In this document: positions 15,160 through 22,385 of the stretch, piece after piece | Layout of the letters: the number at the start of each line of letters is the position of its first letter | Numbering within the stretch: the stretch's first letter is position 1 | Assembly (NCBI GenBank): GCA_039024435.1 | Contig: JBCCQH010000120.1 | Span: 1-22,855 of the forward strand | From: JBCCQH01 sp039024435 | Lineage (GTDB): Bacteria > Bacteroidota > Bacteroidia > J057 > JADKCL01 | DNA: 22,855 nucleotides | Direction of reading: 5' to 3' | Made by a program: the position numbers and the translations under genes | Notes under the pieces: model-generated | What the model was told of the DNA's origin: nothing | Databases searched by the model: none | Seen by the model: only the letters and a program-made list of their open reading frames with translations

Positions 15160-16068
15160 ATGGCAACGTCAAAATCCAGCAGTTCTAAGCCGTCCACCTC
15201 CCCCCCGGTCTACGCCACCCTGCCGAGCCCTCCCCCGCTCCAGGTCCCGGCCGAAGACAACCAGGCGACGGCACAAACCAAGGACTACATCCGCCAGTTG
15301 GTCAACCGCTACGAAAAGGTGCAGTCCCAATGGCAGGTCCAGGATGTCATCTACAACACCGCCATCGCCGAAGAAAAAGAAGCACAAGAAGCGGTAAACG
15401 AAACGGCCAAGATCTTGCAAAATCTGCAGGCGTTTTACAACAGTATTCTCTCGGCCGAGACCTCGATGAAAGAGCTGCAGAGCTTTTTCCAGACGACCAC
15501 TCCCCTGGTAAATCAGGCCAAAACCAGCATCGGCAAAACCGCCGAGGACATGTACACTTCTTTCAAAGACATGAAGGAAGCCAGCCTTGCCGTTGAGTAT
15601 TGCCAGGCCATCATCAAAAACTACAATGCCTACCTGTCGGGCGAAAGCCAAACCGACCCGCAGCAGAATACCAACTATCCCTCCGACACTGTCATCACCC
15701 CCATTGACAGTGTCACCGGGAAAGCGGAACTGGCGTTGAAAAACTCCGAAACCTCGATTGACGACACCCTGCTGGCCCTCTCCCGGATCACCCGCTTGGA
15801 CATCATCTCGAAGTACCTGGGCAATGAGTTGACCACGGCAATCAAGATGCTCAACCGCATGAAAGCCACCACGCGTTCGCAGTTGGTGGTCGCACAAAAG
15901 AGCAACCAGAGTGCCCGCGCCGCCCTCGAACTGGCCACCGGACGCGCCAATTCGGCTACCGAGCTGCTGGAGAGCTATTACAACCTCCTGCTTATGCTCA
16001 AAGCCGAGATCGAAGCGGCCCAGCAAGCCGCGGCCGGCGTGAGTCTCCAGCAGACCACCACCGGTTGA
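15160..16068 (+). CDS. Helical cytoplasmic partner protein of unknown function, 302 aa
   Basis: Not recognised. A disordered Ser/Pro/Lys-rich N-terminus (residues 1-30) is followed by nearly continuous helix: KDYIRQLVNRYEKVQSQWQV, EEKEAQEAVNETAKILQNLQ, LALSRITRLDIISKYLGNEL and a C-terminal Ala-rich helix (LLLMLKAEIEAAQQAAAG). There is no signal peptide or membrane span, and a single Cys near residue 148. It is the second gene of an operon with the 546-residue helical protein, and the stop lies 22 bases before a perfect inverted-repeat terminator. The two products probably assemble together. Possibilities are a structural coiled-coil complex, an eCIS-associated cargo, or a two-component helical toxin; I cannot choose between them. 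Confidence 0.82.
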   Translation: MATSKSSSSKPSTSPPVYATLPSPPPLQVPAEDNQATAQTKDYIRQLVNRYEKVQSQWQVQDVIYNTAIAEEKEAQEAVNETAKILQNLQAFYNSILSAETSMKELQSFFQTTTPLVNQAKTSIGKTAEDMYTSFKDMKEASLAVEYCQAIIKNYNAYLSGESQTDPQQNTNYPSDTVITPIDSVTGKAELALKNSETSIDDTLLALSRITRLDIISKYLGNELTTAIKMLNRMKATTRSQLVVAQKSNQSARAALELATGRANSATELLESYYNLLLMLKAEIEAAQQAAAGVSLQQTTTG

Positions 16069-16090
16069 TCTACCCCACTGGATATCCATT

Positions 16091-16137
16091 TGAATTGAAA
16101 AAAAGCCGCCCCAGTGGGGCGGCTTTTTTTCAATTCA
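16091..16137. terminator. Strong bidirectional intrinsic terminator
   Basis: Perfect 22-bp arms (16091-16112 and 16116-16137) surround the loop AGT. Each arm carries the GC-rich core GCCGCCCC / GGGGCGGC next to seven A or T, so a T-run follows the stem on either strand. It ends the helical-protein operon and insulates it from the toxin-like operon downstream. Confidence 0.92.
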
Positions 16138-16482
16138 GGCGGGCATGATGCGTTTTGGGTTGTCTTTGAGATCATTTTGCCGGCCGTAGTTAATGGGCTC
16201 AGGCTGGTCGATTCGCCCCGGTTAGGGTTTGACCAAGGAGCAGTAAGGTGCGAACACGGTTCCAGCCCGAATGGTCACGAAAGAAATGTATTCCACCAGG
16301 CTTTGACATAGGTTGTCAATCAGGTATTGCATATTATCATCCAGACGAAGGATAATTGTAGACTCTCCATGATGAAATCGTAGCTTTTTGGTGATTTCGA
16401 CAAGGATGAGAAATTGATGCTCCGCGTTCCCCGATTATCAGGGAGGGTGCTTCGTGTATTTAGGATTGATGATTAGGCAAAA
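16138..16482. other. Intergenic leader of the toxin-like operon, 345 bp
   Basis: No convincing gene; short frames on both strands lack domain character. ATTG (16355-16358) and TAGCTTTT (16381-16388), 22 bases apart, form a weak promoter candidate about 100 bases before ATG 16483. The second half is more AT-rich than the flanks. No hairpin with a T-run was seen. Confidence 0.4.
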
Positions 16483-17889
16483 ATGAACCGAAAGATTACC
16501 CACGCCTTGCTATTTTCGGTGCTGGTGCTGCTTTCAGCTTCGCCGCTGGAGGCACAATTTCCCCAAACCAACCAGCCCACCGTGCCGGGCATACCGAAAC
16601 CCCAAATGCCGGGGACTCCCCAACCGGCCACGCTCGGCCCCGGAAACGTGTTCAAGCACGGTTATACTTCCCCGGCCACGCAGCCGAACAGTTACCGCCT
16701 GGTGTTACAGCCGGGGCAACCCTCAACGATGCACCCGGCGAACCCGGAGCCGGACTACACCGTGCCATCGAACTACATTGACCCGTTCAAAGCGCGGCGC
16801 GACGAGGGCCGAATTACAGCCCTGGAATCCACCCTCCGGGACGTGTACGAAACCGAAACCCGGATTAGTTACGATCTACCGGCACAGACCACCGGCACGG
16901 CGCACTACCGGGCGGCATACAAGGAACTTTCCGCCATGCTCAACGGCACCAAGCCCGACGACCTGAAACGCGCCGTGTTCCTCGTTGAAAACGCCTGGAA
17001 CGGCAACACCGGAAGCTACGCCGATTTCTGCAAGTCCATCGACCAAATGGCCGCTGATTGCCGGTACTTGATTTCCAGGGCGAACGAGCAGGATAACGAG
17101 ACGTGTAACATGGCCGTGTTTGAATATTTGAGCGACACCACCCACGTACCGGGCAAGGCCGGGCTGGAAACCCATTTCCCGATCCGGTACGACTTCGACG
17201 ATTTCATGGGGAAGCAGGATTGGAGCAAAATGTTCGTGACAAAGCTGGTCAAAACCGGGACCGGCCAATGTCATTCAATGCCGCTGCTTTACCTGATCCT
17301 TGCCAACGAGGTCGGGGCAAAGGCGAATCTGGCTTTTGGTCCAAGTCACATTTACGTTAAGTTCCCCGACGGTCGCGGGAAACTCCGCAACCTGGAACTA
17401 ACCAACGGGCGATTGACAACGGATGCCTGGATTGTCGGCTCCGGCTACGTCAAAGCCGAAGCCGTGCGCCACGGCATTTATTTCGATACACTTACCACCC
17501 GGCAAGCGGTCGCCCTCTGCATGTTCGATCTGGCAAAGGGCTACGGTAGAAAGTTCAGCATGGACAAGTTCGTGCTGGACGCGGTAAACGCCGGTCTGGA
17601 AGTCCACCCGGCGAACGTGTACGGCCTGATGCTGAAATCGGACTTTTACACCCTTTGGTTTGCCTACGCCCACGGACAAGCTGGCAAGCCTTCCCTCCAG
17701 CAAGCGAAGACCAACCACCCCAAGCTGATCGAGATTTACAACCAGCGCAACCGGATGTATGACCTGATCGACAGGACCGGCTACGAAGACATGCCCGACG
17801 AGGCTTATGCCCGGTGGCTGTCATCGGTGAACGCGGCGGCACAGGTCCGGCAAGACAAAGCTATCCGAACTGAACTCCATAACGATTGA
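16483..17889 (+). CDS. Secreted transglutaminase-like protein, paralogue of the next gene's N-terminal half
   Basis: Predicted 468-residue exported protein. Signal peptide 1-25 (LLFSVLVLLSASPLEA-Q), then a Pro/Gln-rich linker (26-100). The catalytic-type domain has a papain/transglutaminase-like layout: GTGQCHSMPLLYLILANE with Cys263, GPSHIYVKF with His289, and LELTNG with Glu305. Cys-His spacing is 26 and His-Glu 16, the same as in the next gene. Flanking blocks also match that gene (LNGTKPDDLKRAVFLVENAW; DWSKMFVTKL; TTDAWIVGSGYV; CMFDLAKGYGRKF), so the mature parts are duplicates. Likely chemistry is cysteine-dependent: a peptidase, transamidase or cross-linker acting in the periplasm or outside the cell. 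There is no T9SS domain. The next gene's ATG lies 5 bases after the stop, so they form an operon. Confidence 0.82.
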   Translation: MNRKITHALLFSVLVLLSASPLEAQFPQTNQPTVPGIPKPQMPGTPQPATLGPGNVFKHGYTSPATQPNSYRLVLQPGQPSTMHPANPEPDYTVPSNYIDPFKARRDEGRITALESTLRDVYETETRISYDLPAQTTGTAHYRAAYKELSAMLNGTKPDDLKRAVFLVENAWNGNTGSYADFCKSIDQMAADCRYLISRANEQDNETCNMAVFEYLSDTTHVPGKAGLETHFPIRYDFDDFMGKQDWSKMFVTKLVKTGTGQCHSMPLLYLILANEVGAKANLAFGPSHIYVKFPDGRGKLRNLELTNGRLTTDAWIVGSGYVKAEAVRHGIYFDTLTTRQAVALCMFDLAKGYGRKFSMDKFVLDAVNAGLEVHPANVYGLMLKSDFYTLWFAYAHGQAGKPSLQQAKTNHPKLIEIYNQRNRMYDLIDRTGYEDMPDEAYARWLSSVNAAAQVRQDKAIRTELHND

Positions 17890-17894
17890 GGACT

Positions 17895-20042
17895 ATGAAA
17901 AAGACCCTGAACCTACTATTGATCTTTTGGCTTGCATTCGCCTGGACGGCTCATGCACAAACCGAGGCGGCGGGACCGTCCAGTTATGCCGGAGAACCGC
18001 TTTACGAAGCTGCGTTCGATTCCATCCGGGGGATGCTGGACGGCACAAGGCCGCTGTCCTTCAAACGGGCTGTATTCCACACCGAAAATGCCTATCTGGA
18101 GGGGCGGCTGGATTGGAATTCCTTTGATTTGAGCATTCGCAACCTCTCACAGTTTACCGAACTGATACGGAAATCGCGGAGACTTCTTTACACCGGGCCG
18201 GACAGTCTGGAAGTCCAAAAGAATGCTGCAATCTTTTCGATCCTGAAAGATTCAATTCCTTTGCTGATCGGAAACGATACGGTATGGTTGGAACCCATGC
18301 AGTACGATTTCAGCGACTTCAACGGGCGGCTGGATTGGTCGCAAATGTTCGTATCGAAGCTACTGGAAACCGGGAAAGGAAATTGTCATTCCCTTCCGTT
18401 TCTTTACAAGATTTTGGCCGATGAAACCGGGGCGAAGGCATGGCTTTCGATGGCTCCCAACCATACCTATATCAAGGCCCGGACAGAAAAAGACGGCTGG
18501 TACAATACCGAATTGACAAGCGGGTACTTTCCGAACGATGCCTGGATAATGGCCTCCGGGTATATTCACCTGGACGCGATCCGAAATAGCCTTTACATGG
18601 ACACACTTAGCGACCGTGAAGCGATTGCGGCGGTGCTGGTGGACCTTGCGCAAGGGTATGAACGAAAGTACGGCACAGGGGACGGAAATTTCATTCTCCG
18701 GGCTTGCGACGAAGCCCTGAAAGCCTACCCCGAATTTGCCAACGCCCTTTTGATGAAAACCGAAACGGAGCGGCAACTGCTTTTCAAGCGGCACGGCCTT
18801 ACATTCGGCGCGGCGGAGATCCCGCCGTCATTGCGGAGCGATTCTGCTTTCCAGACACTTACCGACCAGTACGGCCACATCAATCGCATGGGCTACCGGC
18901 GAATGCCGGACGCAATGTATTTGGATTGGCTGGTGAGCCTGAAAAAAGAATCCGGGACTTTCGACGACAAGGACGTGATCCGTTACCGCCCTCCACCGAA
19001 TTACAAAGCAAACAACCCTTTCAAAGACCTGGGATATGAAACCGAAGTCCTCACCCTTAGCCAAGGCAAGTACATTGAGGACTTCGACCTGGACAGCCTG
19101 GAAAGGATCGGCGCGGCGGTTTACAACTGGCAGACGGGGCGAATTGCTGGATTCGTCCTTACAGATACGATATATTCGGAATACTCCCTGGAACCGGAGA
19201 TTATCAGCCGGTGGCTTTCGCCCGATCCGCTGGCTGACGAGTTTCCTAGCTGGTCGCCTTACAACTACACAATGAACAACCCTGTCAATTTGATTGACCC
19301 AGATGGACAGGCTCCCGTACTTCCCCCCGGTCCTGGATATGCCCAAAGCCACCCGGTTTCCAAAGCGATCATTGCCTATAACCCGAATATCTGGAGGGCA
19401 TTTCATGGTAGCAACAACACGTCTACGATCCACTTCCATCAACATGCAAAGGGACTTGCGGGACCGGATGCCAGGGGAAAAGCAATCGGGGCGATTGGTG
19501 AAGGGTTATTTGCTTCCCGGTTGACAAGCCACCCCTCGGAAACCAAAAGTGAATTATTCATTGGGGCTGATGTTGGAGGATTTCATCACGACAGTTATCA
19601 ACGAACGTATCTCTACACATTCGCCGCCGGGAGGTTTGAACTAAAGGTAAATCATACCGATATTTACGGTAATAGTAGAGGCTCTAAGGTTGAGACTTCT
19701 AGGTCTGGATGGATAAGTCAAGGGACGATTTCTTACGAAGTCAAAACGCTCTCAGCCAACTCCGACCCTTCGTTCATCTTAGCCCAATTCCTGTCTGGAG
19801 TTTCACAGGTAACGGCCCGTACAAAAGCAGCCGATGCAGGTGTACTTGTGTTCGATCAAGATGCTTGGAATACCGTTTACAATTCTCCCCTACGCGGTGA
19901 TTTAATGAGTGCGTACAACGAACTTACGGAGCTTCGAAATTCACAAGGCAATCAGGTCGGATTTCTTCGTTTGGAACAGGGACTTTATGACGATGCAAAT
20001 AAATCTTATCATGCACTAAAGGATCGAATCAAAGGCTTATGA
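17895..20042 (+). CDS. Transglutaminase-like / RHS-core / predicted PD-(D/E)XK nuclease toxin
   Basis: Predicted 715-residue polymorphic-toxin-like protein. Signal peptide 1-22 (ends TAHA-Q). A transglutaminase-like region (about 35-370) has GKGNCHSLPFLY (Cys164), APNHTYIK (His190) and TELTSGY (Glu206). A linker leads to an RHS-repeat-associated core at 439-471 (RWLSPDPLADEF, SPYNYTMNNPVNLIDPDG), the usual junction before a variable toxin. No YD repeats precede it. The C-terminal 244 residues show PD-(D/E)XK features: GAIGEGLF (Glu536), IGADVGG (Asp559), ISYEVKTL (Glu615-x-Lys617), then a helix with Gln and GVLVFDQDAW. An alternative E-x-K lies at 582-584. The Asp-to-ExK gap is long, so the fold call is moderate. 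The start is placed at ATG 17895, which begins the signal peptide, rather than the overlapping TTG 17886. It overlaps the lipoprotein gene by 4 bases. Confidence 0.85.
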   Translation: MKKTLNLLLIFWLAFAWTAHAQTEAAGPSSYAGEPLYEAAFDSIRGMLDGTRPLSFKRAVFHTENAYLEGRLDWNSFDLSIRNLSQFTELIRKSRRLLYTGPDSLEVQKNAAIFSILKDSIPLLIGNDTVWLEPMQYDFSDFNGRLDWSQMFVSKLLETGKGNCHSLPFLYKILADETGAKAWLSMAPNHTYIKARTEKDGWYNTELTSGYFPNDAWIMASGYIHLDAIRNSLYMDTLSDREAIAAVLVDLAQGYERKYGTGDGNFILRACDEALKAYPEFANALLMKTETERQLLFKRHGLTFGAAEIPPSLRSDSAFQTLTDQYGHINRMGYRRMPDAMYLDWLVSLKKESGTFDDKDVIRYRPPPNYKANNPFKDLGYETEVLTLSQGKYIEDFDLDSLERIGAAVYNWQTGRIAGFVLTDTIYSEYSLEPEIISRWLSPDPLADEFPSWSPYNYTMNNPVNLIDPDGQAPVLPPGPGYAQSHPVSKAIIAYNPNIWRAFHGSNNTSTIHFHQHAKGLAGPDARGKAIGAIGEGLFASRLTSHPSETKSELFIGADVGGFHHDSYQRTYLYTFAAGRFELKVNHTDIYGNSRGSKVETSRSGWISQGTISYEVKTLSANSDPSFILAQFLSGVSQVTARTKAADAGVLVFDQDAWNTVYNSPLRGDLMSAYNELTELRNSQGNQVGFLRLEQGLYDDANKSYHALKDRIKGL

Positions 20043-20635
20043 AATCAATTTTCAAATTTGCGATCATTGCACTTCCCTTGCTCCTATTCGGCTGCACGAA
20101 AGAAGACACCAGTTCCCAAACCAACGCACCAATGCTATACAAGTTGAACGAGGCTATTCAAAATCCTAACGAAGTTCAGTTATTGCAACTTACCTTGGAT
20201 GAATTCAATGGCAAGTCTTTCGACGGAGCGGACTTTCCGAATTCGGTCTTTTTGACGATAACAACACCCGGCTGGAATGTCTGGCCTCCGGTAGAGGGCG
20301 ACCCCAATTTCCCCGCCGTGAACTGGTCGAAACTCTTGGGAATGCAAGCCCTCAAACAGTTGGACCTTTCAAGCATTCCAGTAACAACCGTCCCCGCTGA
20401 ATTGGCAAGTCTTCCAGTACTGGAGGAACTTAGCCTATTCCTTTACATGCCGGTGGATATAAACAGTGATGCCGTCGAACTAGACAAGGTAAAGTCCCTG
20501 CGAAAACTGGATTTAGGTTTTAGTGTTTTTTCGCCCGAACAGCCGCCCGTTCTGATCGAGAGGTTGGAAGGGGTTGAGGTCATCGCTTCGACCGTTATAG
20601 CACCGGAGTTCCAGGACAAAAAAGAATCAGAATGA
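20039..20635 (+). CDS. Predicted surface lipoprotein with leucine-rich repeats; candidate immunity or partner protein
   Basis: Predicted 198-residue lipoprotein. A signal peptide with lipobox LLLFGC puts the lipidated Cys at 19. The residues after it, C-T-K-E-D, fit the Bacteroidota lipoprotein export signal (Lys then two acidic residues), predicting display on the cell surface. Residues about 100-190 carry LRR-like segments (ALKQLDLSSIPVTTVPAELA, VLEELSLFLYMPVD, SLRKLDLGFSVFS), an interaction fold. Its ATG overlaps the stop of the toxin-like gene (ATGA), the usual position of an immunity gene. A surface lipoprotein could not shield the cytoplasm from a nuclease, however, so it may be a tether, an adaptor or an entry-blocking immunity protein. 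The gene is visibly more AT-rich than most of the window. Confidence 0.82.
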   Translation: MKSIFKFAIIALPLLLFGCTKEDTSSQTNAPMLYKLNEAIQNPNEVQLLQLTLDEFNGKSFDGADFPNSVFLTITTPGWNVWPPVEGDPNFPAVNWSKLLGMQALKQLDLSSIPVTTVPAELASLPVLEELSLFLYMPVDINSDAVELDKVKSLRKLDLGFSVFSPEQPPVLIERLEGVEVIASTVIAPEFQDKKESE

Positions 20636-20704
20636 CCACGACCGCACCGCTCCCACGGCCACAAGGAAACGGAGAAATATGCGCGGAGTCCTAGAAATTG
20701 TACT

Positions 20705-20730
20705 ATGGAGTACTACCTACTATACTCCAT
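20705..20730. repeat. 8-bp inverted repeat ATGGAGTA / TACTCCAT
   Basis: Arms at 20705-20712 and 20723-20730 with a 10-base loop, flanked by GCGCGG on both sides in direct orientation (near 20680 and 20731). It may be part of a small repeat or boundary sequence at the end of the toxin-like operon. No T-run follows. Confidence 0.4.
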
Positions 20731-20805
20731 GCGCGGGTGCGCAATATGGACAGTCCAAGAAAATCGTTTGGAACGAAATTGGTTAGAGGGGGTTGGTTAG
20801 AAAGC

Positions 20806-20844
20806 CGAAAATCGCCCCCCCTTTGCAGGAAGTGCCGATTTTCG
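20806..20844. repeat. 9-bp inverted repeat CGAAAATCG / CGATTTTCG
   Basis: Perfect arms at 20806-20814 and 20836-20844 around a 21-base loop containing a C-run. It could fold in transcripts from either converging operon. Confidence 0.4.
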
Positions 20845-20979
20845 TTTCTTTGCAGGGCGCCAACTTGGACGGATTTTTTATTGTACCCACCTGGATCATC
20901 TTTGTCATCGCCATCCCTGAAAAACAAGCTCAACCGCCCTCTTTCCGCACCATTAACCCGTACCGTTCACCGCTTCGCT

Positions 20980-22365
20980 TCACATCTCCTCAAAGTAACG
21001 CCCTTCCTTCTGCATCTCCCGCCGGATGCCCACCAGAATGTCCTCCTGCGTGATCAACCGCTCCTCATCCGAATAGAAACGCGTCACGACGTAACGCAAA
21101 ATATTGACGATTTCCCCGCCGGTCAGCTCGTAATTCTGCGCGATAACGTCGAAGCGCACCGCAGGATCCAGGTTGCGCACCGACGAAAACGAATTCTGCC
21201 AAATAACCGCCCTTTGGCTGGCTTCTGGGGTAGGGAAATGCACCAATGACTGGAAGCGCCGCACAAACGCATCGTCCAAATTGCGCAGGAAATTCGTCGC
21301 GAGAATCACCACTCCAGGAAAGTCCTCAATCCGCTGCAACAGGAACGAAACCTCCTGATTGGCGTAGCGGTCATTCGAAGAACTCGTCGCCGTCCGCTTG
21401 CCAAACAGTGCATCCGCCTCGTCAAAAAACAAGATCCAGTTGCGGTGCTGGGCCTTGTCAAAAATCCGGCCCAAGTTCTTCTCCGTCTCCCCGATGTACT
21501 TCGAAACGATCAATGACAAGTCGATCCGGAATACCTCACGCTGCGTCATGTGCCCCAAAATACCCGCTGCAAGTGTTTTTCCCGTCCCCGGAGGCCCGTA
21601 AAACAAACTCCGGTAGCCCGGCTTGATGAACTTTGAAAGGCCATCCGAACGCAAAATCTCCTCCCCGTGCCGCACCCAGTTGATGATCTCATCCAGGTCA
21701 CTCATCGTGGAAAACGGCACAATCAAATCTTCCCACGTCAGCGCCGTCTGAATGCGGCTTGCGGGAAAGTCCGGACTTTGGTCCGGCAGAATCTCGTGCC
21801 CACTCACCAAAACCCCCAGGAATTCTACCGTCAATTCCAGGCGAAAACTGAAATACGTCTCCTCGTCTAGCGCCGAGGGACGCTGGATCAACCCCAGCGA
21901 AAACAAGCGGCTGTCGCGCCGAAACAAGTCAAAATGCGCGATTCGCTGCTCTAAATCACTGCCACAAAGCACAAATAGAGCCGTCTCCGCCGTGGGCAAA
22001 AACCCTTTGTGGACCTTGCCGATTTCCCCGCCGACCTCCGTAAAAAAGCGGTCCAAAACATTGTTCCGCACAAAAAAGACATCCAGCAGATTTGGCAACA
22101 ACTGCGGAGCCAGCGCCAACAAGATCACGATCCGCTCCCCCAACGTAAACCCATACTCATCCCCACTCTGATCAAACGGTCCCTCCGGCTTGGGGTACGG
22201 CACCGGAATCGAATTCAGGTCCACCGGCGGCGGCTTCTCCCCCTCATCATCGGCAAAATACGCCTGTAAACGCAGATCGATGATCTTCTCCAACCAAGCA
22301 AAATGCTCAGTGAGGGACTGGGAAATGACCGCGTCGGAGGGGGCTGATTGCTGTTTAGGATCCAT
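20980..22365 (-). CDS. eCIS-associated AAA+ ATPase
   Basis: Predicted 461-residue cytoplasmic ATPase of the type found in extracellular contractile injection system loci (Afp15/Pvc15-like). The N-terminal 200 residues are the family's non-ATPase region (FTLGERIVILLALAPQLLPN; FLPTAETALFVL; FFTEVGGEIG). The ATPase core has Walker A GPPGTGKT (257-264), Walker B ILFFDEADALFG (Asp315, Glu316), sensor 1 ATN (Asn358), a candidate Arg finger FVRRFQ (369-370) and a C-terminal lid with LTGGEIVNILRYV. Its role in eCIS is thought to be assembly or remodelling of the device. It follows the tape measure gene by 20 bases on the same strand and is the last gene of that operon in this window. All catalytic positions are intact. 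Start ATG 22365. Confidence 0.93.
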   Translation of the reverse strand: MDPKQQSAPSDAVISQSLTEHFAWLEKIIDLRLQAYFADDEGEKPPPVDLNSIPVPYPKPEGPFDQSGDEYGFTLGERIVILLALAPQLLPNLLDVFFVRNNVLDRFFTEVGGEIGKVHKGFLPTAETALFVLCGSDLEQRIAHFDLFRRDSRLFSLGLIQRPSALDEETYFSFRLELTVEFLGVLVSGHEILPDQSPDFPASRIQTALTWEDLIVPFSTMSDLDEIINWVRHGEEILRSDGLSKFIKPGYRSLFYGPPGTGKTLAAGILGHMTQREVFRIDLSLIVSKYIGETEKNLGRIFDKAQHRNWILFFDEADALFGKRTATSSSNDRYANQEVSFLLQRIEDFPGVVILATNFLRNLDDAFVRRFQSLVHFPTPEASQRAVIWQNSFSSVRNLDPAVRFDVIAQNYELTGGEIVNILRYVVTRFYSDEERLITQEDILVGIRREMQKEGRYFEEM

Positions 22366-22385
22366 GGCAAATTCGATTCTAAGGG

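Larger units (their letters stand above)
20636..20979. other. Convergent intergenic region with two inverted repeats, 344 bp
   Basis: This lies between the stop of the lipoprotein gene and the stop of the minus-strand AAA+ gene. No plausible gene was seen; short frames have no domain or start support. It contains two separate inverted repeats (20705-20730 and 20806-20844) that may act as transcription ends for the converging operons, though neither has a good T-run. Confidence 0.5.

Noticed and set aside
16200..16330. Short minus-strand frame (about 36 codons, GWNRVRTLLLLGQTL) suggestive of a transposase remnant
   Set aside because: Too short, no second motif and no terminal inverted repeats nearby to support an insertion sequence.
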